Below are positions 55,801 through 64,000 of a stretch of DNA of 64,000 nt, one piece after another. The stretch lies in the NCBI GenBank assembly GCA_020726505.1, contig JAHLEZ010000021.1, positions 186,001 to 250,000 on the forward strand. The letters run 5' to 3'. The position numbers and the translations under genes were made by a program. Below the pieces are notes generated by a model. That model was given only the letters and a program-made list of their open reading frames with translations, made no database searches and was not told where the DNA came from. How positions within the stretch are numbered: position 1 is the first letter of the stretch; each line of letters starts with the position of its first letter. Origin of the DNA: Leptodontidium sp. MPI-SDFR-AT-0119. Lineage: Eukaryota; Ascomycota; Leotiomycetes; Helotiales; Leptodontidiaceae.

Positions 55801-57146
55801 TGCGTCGCTCTGTCGAGGTCCTTCTCAATGCTCGGCCAGTTGCGACTAGAAACAATCCACTTGGTCTGAGGAGATATAGACGAAGTCTGTATAATGAGGT
55901 CCAACAATTTCGGCAAATCCACTTCGCATTCGTCGAGCGCGTCGACGATTAAGAACGTGTTATTCAGTTTCGGGTCTTCTAGAATGTTGACAAAAATTTC
56001 GGATAAAGCAACCCAGGTATTTGAATCCTCAAAGAGCGCTTTGCCGGCCTGATCATACTTCGTACGTACATGTGAGATAAGAGACGGCTGTTCATTGACA
56101 AGCAGATAGATCAGACCTCGTAGCACGGCCGTGGCATTGTTAATTCGAGATTCCGTCGCTTGACAGAAGAAGTATGATAGAAGAGTCGACTTCGGTAAAG
56201 ACTTCTTCAGCTCGTTGATAATGCCGCAGAGCAACATTGTCTTGCCCTTGCCGGGATCTCCTTTGATCCATAGCAGCCAAGTCTGCGGGTTGTTCCACCA
56301 TTGTTGGAAGTTGGAGGTCTCTAGGGCCCAGTGATATGAGCCCTCTAGCAAGCCACCCTTGGTGTCCTCAATACGCGTCTTATCATCGCGGGGATCGCTG
56401 AGGCGTAAGTCTTGGAGGCACTTGTTGAACTTGTCGATTTCCTCTTCGAGCCGTTTGAATGCATTCGCCATCCCTTCTCCATAACGGAGGGGTATTTGGA
56501 CGTCAAAAATGCCGAGTAACGAGTACGCTTTGTCTTCTTCGACTGTTGTCTGGCGGGGTTGAATCCATGAAAATCGCTCTTTATCGTTGAACTGCGACAA
56601 ATAGGCTCCTTGAAGTGCCGATTTAGGAATGCCTGTGATCTCGTGAATTTGCTGCTCTAGAGAACTCTTACTACCAATCCGCTTAGATTCACGGCAGAAG
56701 AATTCAACTGATATCGGAGCAATAAGCTCTTGAAGAGTCCAGCCTCGAGTAAACCATCTAGATTTCCGAAATGCCGATTCCCAGGCCAGTTCATCAGTGT
56801 TGACGGTAGTTCTGGACACATCTGACAGATAGACATAGCATTTAGTCGACATGCGGTACCAGCGAAACATAGAGTTGATAGCTTCTGCAAGCTCAGCGCT
56901 GTTCGATTTATCAATACAACAGGTGTCCACCCAAAAGTATTGCAAGCCATCACGCCTAGCCTGTTCTGCGCAGAACCGTATCTTCTCGTAACCAGCCTTC
57001 CTCGTGTCGGTTCCATTCTGCAGATCTTCAAAGGTGACCTCCTCCCCTTCCCATGTGTGCGAAAGTATAGCATACTCGGGTATGGCGCTCTTGAAGAACT
57101 CGGCCAAGCTGAAATCGCCATCGCTCTTATAGTATAGCAGACGCAT
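52865..57146 (-). CDS. HNWD-type NLR: HET-NACHT-WD40 (second gene)
   Basis: Exon 1 is 57146-54921 and exon 2 is 54862-52865 (1407 aa); the 59-bp intron begins GTACGT and ends ATCAG. ATG 57146 is chosen by alignment with the MRLL starts of the paralogues, although the frame is open to 57299. HET domain ~1-240 (AILSHTWEGEEV, YFWVDTCCIDKS, RGWTLQELIAPIS). The NACHT P-loop is at ~292 (WIKGDPGKGKTMLL), Walker B near 410 (FLIVDALDECE). Twelve full WD40 units and a partial one span ~815-1350. The conserved end is LVEGSTKLLWLPTNYRPTCE. There is no intron at the HET-NOD junction, unlike the other three paralogues, and the linker is shorter. The gene appears intact and is predicted to be an allorecognition receptor. 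It converges with the 47.7-kb gene. Confidence 0.9.
53050..54645 (-). repeat. 129-bp WD40-coding tandem repeats (12 full units plus a partial)
   Basis: Each unit encodes 43 residues of the form SVAFSPDGKQIVSGSQDKTV, then RRWDAATGQPLLPALKGHT. Variable positions are the residues after GHT (GV, YY, DW, DG, GR, VG, GE, NG) and S(H/W/Q)DKTV. Unit 6 lacks one codon (SWDTV). Units 11 and 12 are diverged (CWVTATG, SRSRDKTV), as usual toward the array end. Confidence 0.92.
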
Positions 57147-57249
57147 TATGCGACTAGGTTCGAGGATCACAGGAGGAAGGGTTCTCAGTAGCTGTTGAGA
57201 CGTCGAAAGAGCATAGATGTAGAGTGAAGTGAAAGTTGTAGAAGACGTT

Positions 57250-57300
57250 GCATTGAGGCTGGCGCACTCAGCTGAGCGGCAGCCTCGCGGTACTGACACC
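57250..57300 (-). promoter_or_regulatory. Conserved 5' leader block of HET-NLR gene
   Basis: The minus strand carries CCGCGAGGCTGCCGCTCAG and then CTGAGTGCGCCAGCCTCAA, the same block as upstream of the other three HET-NLR genes. It ends about 105 nt before ATG 57146. No arm copy is seen further upstream. Confidence 0.5.
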
Positions 57301-57604
57301 AGCGAGCATCACCGCGGAAGACCTGCCAATCGCACTGGCTTACCGACCGCAGAAACTCGGGAAGTCATATAGGGGAGGATGTAGGATTTCGGGAGGTACT
57401 CTCGATTGAGCATGATGTATTGATGTCGCTGAGGGAGGAGCCGAAGTAAATACACAGTGAATTCCCAAGCTTTAACTTTCTGCCATGCCTCGATATATCT
57501 AGCCCTAGCCCTAATTATTAGGCTGACGAAGTGCGGGGGGGTGTGGGGGCGGTTTACAGGACCCTAATCAATCTCGTTAGTCGGTCCGATTCGAGGCCCG
57601 ATCC

Positions 57605-57880
57605 GGCATCAGCCAAAAATGGCAGAGGTGGTCCGTGCTCACATTGTTTTTAAGCGAAACGGCGCGAAGCCGATTTTGCAAGCTACTGTGAACAGAGGAA
57701 AGAGAGGGTTATGTTGGAATTGTAATTGTCGGCGGGGATGCCTGAGACCCGGTAAAATGGCCATTATTGTTCGAAGCATATGTCTAAATAAGCATAAATT
57801 AAGCGACAAACTAGGGGTAGAATTTCGAGTTTTTCGAATGGCTTGCTAAAGTGGAGTAGTACACCGTACACAAAGTAACT
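57605..57880. repeat. Two dispersed repeats upstream of the HET gene
   Basis: 57605-57690 repeats (inverted) 38935-39030, with GAAGCCGATTTTGCAAGC. 57725-57880 is a diverged copy of 31470-31640, with AATAAGCATAA and AGGGGTAGAATTT. The remainder of 57301-58023 shows no gene. Confidence 0.55.
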
Positions 57881-58023
57881 TAGTGGACCTACCATATCAC
57901 CGGTGCCTAGATCACGTTTGAAAATCAGCTCCTAATGTGCCAAAGCCGGCGGCCTGTGGGAAGAGAATCTTCTAACCGTTCAAGACTCATCCAAATCATA
58001 ATAGGGTTCGAAGTAGTACCACC

Positions 58024-60078
58024 ATGGCTACCCCGAAGACAAACGGATACGAATACCGAACATTGCAGCATTCCAGGAACGAGATTAGGCTATTAAAACT
58101 CCTACCATCAGATGGAAACGGAAAACTCAAACACATCCCCGCTTGCCACATGTTCCACGCCGCCCTTCACGAGCATCCGAAATTTGTAGCCCTGTCCTAT
58201 GTTTGGGGAACTGCCACTGATGTCCGAGTGATACTCGTTGAAAATTCAATGATTCGAGTAACCAAAAATCTGTACGACGCGATCATGGTACTCAGGCCGC
58301 CCAAAGAAGACCTTGTGATCTGGATCGATTTCCTCTGTATCAATCAGTCAGACAACGAAGAAAAAAGCTGGCAAGTTGGGCTTATGGCAGATATCTACCA
58401 AACAGCATGCAAGGTCGTTGCTTGGCTTGGTCCAGCACAGAGTGACGATGTTTCAGTAATGAAATATTTAAACTCCCTCGGAGAAAAAGCAGAGGCATGC
58501 GGCATGCATAATGGACCCGAGCCTTACCAAGAAGTCTGGCAAAAGCTGGCGTTACAGCCTCGTGAGCCCCATGATCGAAGGCGACCAACTGTCATGCTGA
58601 CCACGCCCGTTGGCATACCCTTCACGTTCCACCAAGATACATTGCACAGTCTGCACAGTCTTTTCTATTCCATTAGCGGCTGGCACGACCAGGATTACCT
58701 GTTGCCGATGGCTGGCATAAAGCGGTTTTTTACCCGGCCTTGGTGGGGACGGATATGGGTCCTTCAAGAAATAACCCTCCCAGAGAATGCGGAATTTCTC
58801 TGTGGTAGCGAGAGAATTACACGACGCCGATGTAGCGCCGCTCTTAATTCGTATTGTGCTCTGTGGTCTGTCCTCATGGCGACAGTTACCAACCAGCCAC
58901 ATTCTTTGACTCGCTATCAACTTGGAATTGTCTCGGACGTGTTCCACCACAGACCAAGTATCATGCTATCTTCCTGGAATATATACAGATACTCCAGATT
59001 TCCATTGGCGGCTCTCCTACGCGCAACATGTGTTGGTAGTATAAATCTACATCGCCATGGGCCTCACCATTTGGAGTCAACTGACCCTCGGGACAAAATT
59101 TTTGCTTTGTTAGGTCTAGCAGCAGATCGAGAGGAGTTAGAAAGATCGGGTCTTTTTCCAGATTATTCGAAATCGTGCAGAGAAACGTACACGACTGCAA
59201 TGGTAGTTCTGCTTCAGCAGGGTCATATATCACTACTCTCGTTCTGCCAGACGCCTAAAGTCCAATCCAACCTGCCGTCCTGGGTCCCAGATTGGTCTCG
59301 ATCCGCAACAGATATGCTATAAGATGTGGAGAATGATCATATCACCGCCTATCCCAAATTCGGCGCATCCGGAGTACAATCACATCATTCTAAAGTTACT
59401 GCTATTAGGAGGGAAGGTGTAATTGAGCGTATCTCAGTGGAATGCCATGTATATGATGAGATCTACGACGTGGGTTCTTTTCCTGACAGAGCTTCTAGTC
59501 ACGAAGTACCTCTTGAGGAGACGGTTTCATGGCCGGTAAAGTGGCTAGTTGAGATTCTTCGTCTGACATACAAGCGGGGGCAATTTTTCGCAGACTTCAG
59601 CGATCGTCTACGTGCAGCAGCGAGGGCCTCAATTGGAGGCGTTAGATACAGCCAAGACGGGAAATTGACAAGGGTTGGTGATGACCGCTTTCTCGATGCT
59701 GCTATGCTTTTGGAGAATGACATAAAGCACATCAAGGGGAATAATATCAAGCGTGGGGTTCAGCAGCTCTTGAACAACAAAGTTTTAAAGGGTAACGTAA
59801 GGAACAGGACTCCTAAGTTGTCGAGGCTGGGCTCGGAAATCATTGGGAAGAGCTTAGGGCGACTTCCGTTTATTACTAGAAAGGGGCATTTAGTCCTTAG
59901 TTCTGAGTATGTCAAGCAAGGCGACGTCGTCGCACTAATAAAGGGAAGCCAGGTTCCCTTTATTCTTCGGCGCGAGAGTGATGGACAGTACCAGCTCATA
60001 GGAGAAGCCTATGTCGATGGCATTATGGATGGAGAGGCGATGGAGAACTCCGAATGGTGCGACGTAAATATAGTTTAG
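58024..60078 (+). pseudogene. HET-domain protein with one internal stop
   Basis: A single frame of 684 codons is interrupted only by TAA at 59320-59322. It is a different HET subtype from the NLR genes. Residues ~50-240 carry FVALSYVWG, IWIDFLCINQSD, MADIYQTACKVVAWLGP and RPWWGRIWVLQEI; DPRDKIFALLGLA follows. The region after the stop is the usual C-terminal half of such proteins and ends with GDVVALIKGSQVPFILR and LIGEAYVDGIMDGE. TAA sits where the flanking sequence expects a Gln (WVPDWS then ATDML, stop, DVENDHI), consistent with CAA to TAA. An intron removing the stop would delete the conserved WVPDWS motif. No intron is needed elsewhere. It would act in heterokaryon incompatibility if intact; readthrough or RNA editing cannot be excluded. 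Confidence 0.8.
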
Positions 60079-61611
60079 CGGCATTGATGTGTAGGTATCT
60101 AGCATTGTTAATACTCAGCTTATAAACCAACCTCGACGTTGCCAGTCTCAAGCAGCGGCTTGACGACAACTCATCGCCATCCTCAGCAGCCCTTGGCAAG
60201 GTTGAAGTTCAGGGTAGGGCCACCAGAAAGACGTTATGCAGTATGCTCACTCCTCGAAAATAGTAGACTGCAATCACAATAACTACTAGGCAGTCAAATT
60301 TGTTGTAATATAACTAACAAAAAGAGTTGATGAGTCCGGAGACTACAAATATAATAAGGCAGACGGTTACTCTCAGTTGGTGGAAATTGGGGCTGGAAGA
60401 CTGTAACTTAAATAAGGAGGGGCTTAAGGGAGGTGGTTTATCTATATATCATTCTTATGATATTTTATTCATTCTGTACAGAGAATCTATTCGAGGCAGC
60501 TCAAACGTATCGTGACCTGCTGTTAACTAACTAGTAAGTCCCACGATGGATCGTCCAGCTCCCTCTGATAGGTGGGGCTAAGAACCTTTTGGTGGGTGTG
60601 GACAGGAAGCCGATTTTGCAAGCGACTGTAGTATCCATAATCCGAATATGAACGCGGTTCGAGCGACGATACGGTTCGCAATAGCCACAGGCCGAATTGA
60701 TGCGAACCAACTGCAGATAAATCAGGACACCTAATCCACTACACCCGACTTCACCACTATCACCTCGTGCCACAGACAGCAGGCACCGCTTCAGTTGCCG
60801 AAGATAGGATGCTGAACACTTGGAGAATTGCCTTCAAGCTAGCCCACTAACAATACTACTAACCCACGAGAATCCGCAAGAAATAGGAAAGAAGAGGAAG
60901 CATAGGTTAGAAATGAACTCTGTATGGGCTCGAAGGAGACTAGGGCAATTCTTGGGAAATGTATTAGTAGATCAGTGATAGTTGCCCTCTCGGCTCAGCC
61001 GCCGGGCGTAATAAATTGTGTGTGTGTGTGTAGTATCCATAAGCGTCCAGTCGTTCTGATAAATGTCGAATAAAATGTCCGGTCAATTTCAATTTTGTTT
61101 GAGTATGCACCAAGAGATAAATCAGAACCAAGAGTTACTCTTGGTTGTGTATTTTTAGAAGTCGTAACCATCAACAACAAGAGGGTGATGATCTAATAGC
61201 CCACTCGTGGTCATCTATCGTTTTGACCGTGCTGCAACACATACGGTGCTGGAGGCACGTCAGTTCTCTGGTATCTTTCGCGGTGATCGAGCCCGAGTGT
61301 TTTCTGGATATCAAGGTGACAAGCATTGCGTTCTCCAGACTGGAGAAACGACACATTGAGCAAGGCGCCACAGTCGGGTTAACGATTCAGTGGGCTTCCT
61401 TCAGTTGAAGTAGACCGTGTTACTGTATCAGCAATCCTCGGTAGCCTAAAGATCATCCCAGTGGATCGGAGCAGTACTAGCAAGAGAGCTAAGAGTGGGG
61501 AGAGACCGTCCTGATATAAATCTTCCTGCAACTTCTTTTTTTAATCAATGCGACCTTGTCCATAACTCCTCATCTTGATCTGGATGCACTGGTTCGAACC
61601 CTGAAATCAGA
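60079..61611. other. Intergenic; two dispersed repeats and a TG microsatellite
   Basis: 60600-60640 again carries GAAGCCGATTTTGCAAGC. 61017-61033 is a short (TG)n run. 61190-61400 resembles 24460-24700. No gene is recognised. Confidence 0.5.
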
Positions 61612-62790
61612 ATGACCATCAACCCTTCGAAAAGCAGTCGCTTCGAAACTCTGCCAACAGAGATTTCTCGTATCATTATTGACCGTCTCCCACTCTGGGA
61701 CGTCAAAGATTTGTCTCGTACTAGCAAAAGTGTGAGAGAAGCATGCATGCCATTCCTCTTCCGCTGTGTCGAGATTCCGTTCTCGACCGACGGGTTCAAC
61801 AATCTCAAAAGCCTCATAAATACAGATGCTCGTTACCACATTGTCTCTTTTACCTATGTAGTCCCGGAACTACTGAAGGCTGGTAATATTCTCTCCTTCA
61901 TGCTGAACAAATCTGCTGGAATTACGCTGACGCAGCCCCTATCTCGCACAGAAATATTAGATTTCAGTTGCTTCAAGTACGATCTTTTGACTCCCGACAG
62001 CTATGTGGAAACAGCGAAAGAGATATACGACGGGGGCGGTAGGGCGGATGAATACCCTTCATACATGGCTATTTACGAAACCTTACACGATATATGCGAG
62101 GAGCAGCGCAGCATCGTGAACAACGGCGTTGACCTCTCGGTTTTAGCCTCAACCTTTGGAGCACTTCCTCGACTGACGGAGGTGGGCCTGTCATTCTGCG
62201 AGGCGATAGAAGACGACTCATCGCTCTCACCTTTCACCCTAGGCATGACTACAGCAGAAGACTCCTATGAATACCATTTACGAGTCGTATCTGATGCCAT
62301 CCAGAGTTCCAGAAATAGAGGCGTTGCGATCAATACCATCAGCTTATCGGGGTTCAACCTTCCGTATTACCATGCATGGGAGGTTCCCGAGCTGAGCACC
62401 TTGTCAGAGTCTCTCAGAAAGCTGTTGCAGTCTATTCGGGTCCTACGCCTGAGTTATTCGAGTTCTCCCCTGGAACTACTGTCCCGTTGCGCACTGGATA
62501 CATATCAGCTTGACATGTGCTGTATGGTGGTGAAATGCAATGCTCTGGAGGACTTCTTGGAAACGAATAAGAGATCCCTTCGCTCTATTGGCTTCCACGA
62601 TGTCACGATCACCGAATCGAGCCGACTGGGGAGCCTTTCCGGGCTGTCCTCAGATATACTCTGCAAAATGATGAAAGTTTCACAGTCCTCGTCGTGTCGA
62701 GCAGCTGATTGTGGCTGCCTTCCCTTTCGGAAAGAAGGATGGAGAATGCTCTTGAATGGTGATGATCACCCGCAACGGTCGGAAACATGA
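61612..62790 (+). CDS. F-box protein
   Basis: A single-exon frame of 392 aa. The F-box lies at about residues 10-55 (FETLPTEISRIIIDRLPLWD, then VKDLSRTSKSVREACMPFLF). The rest is a leucine-containing region without clear LRR periodicity, ending in a Cys-rich piece (SSSCRAADCGCLPFRKEGWR) that I have seen in similar fungal F-box proteins. F-box proteins recruit substrates to SCF ubiquitin ligases through Skp1. No lesion is visible and ATG 61612 precedes the F-box directly. Its substrate is unknown. Confidence 0.8.
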   Translation: MTINPSKSSRFETLPTEISRIIIDRLPLWDVKDLSRTSKSVREACMPFLFRCVEIPFSTDGFNNLKSLINTDARYHIVSFTYVVPELLKAGNILSFMLNKSAGITLTQPLSRTEILDFSCFKYDLLTPDSYVETAKEIYDGGGRADEYPSYMAIYETLHDICEEQRSIVNNGVDLSVLASTFGALPRLTEVGLSFCEAIEDDSSLSPFTLGMTTAEDSYEYHLRVVSDAIQSSRNRGVAINTISLSGFNLPYYHAWEVPELSTLSESLRKLLQSIRVLRLSYSSSPLELLSRCALDTYQLDMCCMVVKCNALEDFLETNKRSLRSIGFHDVTITESSRLGSLSGLSSDILCKMMKVSQSSSCRAADCGCLPFRKEGWRMLLNGDDHPQRSET

Positions 62791-63032
62791 GGGAGACGGC
62801 CAGGAATTCAAAGGCCCAACGGATCGCATACTAGCACGGGAGGAAGTTGTGACTATCACTGGCATTTTTCACTAGGCGCTTAACTTGTACCAGCTATAGT
62901 TTCCTTTTGATCGATTCGACTGCTTCTAGAGCGTCCTGAAATTTGCCCTTTGAATTTCTACTCAATTCCTACATCGTGCAACGTACAACTAGTAGTATAC
63001 CAATCTGATATCAAAGCACCAGATCCATCACT

Positions 63033-63425
63033 ATGTGTGAGACATCGGTTGTAGAAGTCTCAAGGACTGGTACAGCTGGTCCATCGGTGCCCAACAAGCG
63101 AAAACTTATCATTCCGGATAACGCCACCTTCGAAATCGAAGTTCCCATCCGAGCAGCTGCTTCCTCTGAGGACAAAAGCGTGACCGAAGGGAATTCCTCT
63201 GATGGCCCGGACACACCAGAAGAAAGCGACACGTCCTCGACGCGAGAGAATTCACGACGTCCAAGCCAGAAGTACACGCTGTCCATTGGGGGAGACTTCA
63301 CAGTTGTATTGGGTACCGAAGAGGAAGGCCAGGTGGAGGTCCTTGTCTTTTCGCAAGCCTTGTGTATGAGCTCCCCAGTCTGGGAGAAGATTTGTTCCAA
63401 CGGCTTTCACGAGACCATGCAGTAA
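63033..63425 (+). CDS. Short protein with the start of a BTB/POZ-like domain
   Basis: This frame encodes 130 aa. Residues 1-85 are disordered and Ser/Glu/Pro-rich. From ~88 a BTB-like start appears (GGDFTVVLGTEEEGQVEVLV, then FSQALCMSSPVWEKI). The frame stops at TAA 63423-63425, where a typical fungal BTB domain would continue for another ~60 residues. No intron is seen that would extend it. It may be a truncated gene or the stop may be a nonsense change. No further BTB sequence was found downstream to 63814. Confidence 0.5.
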   Translation: MCETSVVEVSRTGTAGPSVPNKRKLIIPDNATFEIEVPIRAAASSEDKSVTEGNSSDGPDTPEESDTSSTRENSRRPSQKYTLSIGGDFTVVLGTEEEGQVEVLVFSQALCMSSPVWEKICSNGFHETMQ

Positions 63426-63814
63426 AATATCCTCGATTTAGATTCCATATTTCGAAATTATAAATTGTACATCCTCAAACTACTCGCTAATAAGCTTTGG
63501 GTCTTCACACAAGGGTCGCTGATAGTCGTATTTTCGTTGGAACCGTGTCCGGCGTCCTGGGTGGCGTTTGACAAAGTGGGAAGCCCAACGCGTCCCGACG
63601 CGCAGGGTAAAGCGCGTTATGCGCGAAGACGACTTGCCATATCTTCAAACAAAAGACAACCTAGAGGAAACCCTTTGGCAGCTAGATTGAGTACATATTC
63701 ACGTAATCGCGTCACGGTTTAGCTGCCGCTATGTACCCACGTCACGTTTATGATCAATATTGATCTTGTTAAACCCAACAATGGAGTCGAGACTTAGCAA
63801 TCAATTGTAATGTT
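63426..63814. other. Intergenic, no gene recognised
   Basis: The 63465-63722 frame has no recognisable domain. Confidence 0.5.
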
Positions 63815-64000
63815 CTACTGCGATGTGCCCCAGAGCCGCACTGTAGAGTCCCACGATGCCGACGCCAGCAGCCTCGAGTCGGGCGAGAAGGCTACTAAAA
63901 TGACTCCGTGGTTGTGCCCCTTGAGCTTCTGCTGTAATACACCACTAGCCACATCCCAGAGCTGCACTGTCTTGTCAAGCGATGCCGACGCTAGTAGCCT
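63815..64000 (-). CDS. WD40 protein, C-terminal part only (runs off the window)
   Basis: On the minus strand about 61 codons remain before the TAG at 63815-63817. They encode one and a half WD40 units: [20 protein letters not shown], then [20 protein letters not shown] ending DSTVRLWG. The spacing of 42 residues is like that of NWD-type NLR genes, so this may be a third NACHT-WD40 gene. The N-terminal part lies beyond 64000. Confidence 0.8.
   Translation of the reverse strand, partial: RLLASASLDKTVQLWDVASGVLQQKLKGHNHGVILVAFSPDSRLLASASWDSTVRLWGTSQ

Noticed and set aside
59284..59325. Intron removing the TAA at 59320 in the HET gene
   Set aside because: It would delete the conserved WVPDWS motif, so a nonsense codon is the simpler reading.
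1..64000. DUF3435 tyrosine-recombinase captain of a Starship
   Set aside because: Looked for on both strands. No frame shows a recombinase-like catalytic arrangement, so none is claimed.

Overview
The window looks like accessory DNA from a filamentous ascomycete (Pezizomycotina). Genes are split by short GT-AG introns (about 45-75 bp). The protein families are fungal: HET domains, NACHT/NB-ARC NLR proteins with WD40, TPR or ankyrin repeats, ferric reductases, DUF3723 proteins, a pogo/Fot1-type transposase, and a pseudokinase family. I cannot name the species. No tRNA, rRNA or CRISPR was recognised, and I saw no primary-metabolism housekeeping gene.

Layout. 0-11 kb: a spliced unknown gene with a SET-like C-terminus (2.5-4.5 kb), an ankyrin NLR remnant (4.8-5.2 kb), a tandem pseudokinase gene (6.2-8.1 kb) and a decayed DUF3723 gene (9.0-10.9 kb). 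10.9-18.8 kb: a unit bounded by inverted ~430-bp arms. It contains a pogo-type transposase and a HET-NB-ARC-TPR-ZZ gene with one nonsense codon. 18.9-38 kb: a second copy of the ankyrin remnant, three more pseudokinase genes, two ferric reductases (21.3 and 34.3 kb), an APH-like fragment, two degenerate minisatellites and an intact DUF3723 gene with a long Glu/Arg coiled coil. 38.5-46.9 kb: dispersed repeats, a third arm followed by a truncated HET NLR, and a large multi-exon gene with TPR and C-terminal membrane helices. 47-57.3 kb: two HET-NACHT-WD40 genes of the het-d/het-e (HNWD) type, convergent, with arm copies around the first. 57.3-64 kb: a HET gene with one nonsense codon, an F-box gene, a truncated BTB-like ORF, and the end of another WD40 gene running off the window.

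How it fits together. HET-NLR proteins are the classical fungal allorecognition receptors. The repeats here are nearly identical within each gene but vary at the usual surface positions. DUF3723, ferric reductases and NLRs are families known as recurrent cargo of Starship giant transposons. No DUF3435 tyrosine-recombinase captain is visible, so Starship origin is only a hypothesis. The most unusual feature is the repeated association of HET-NLR genes with inverted ~430-bp arms. The arm ends carry two copies of a 17-bp motif and are flanked by TA, which suggests NLR genes carried in Tc1/mariner-like units. Three point changes of the RIP type (CpA to TpA, on either strand) have disabled genes in the window.
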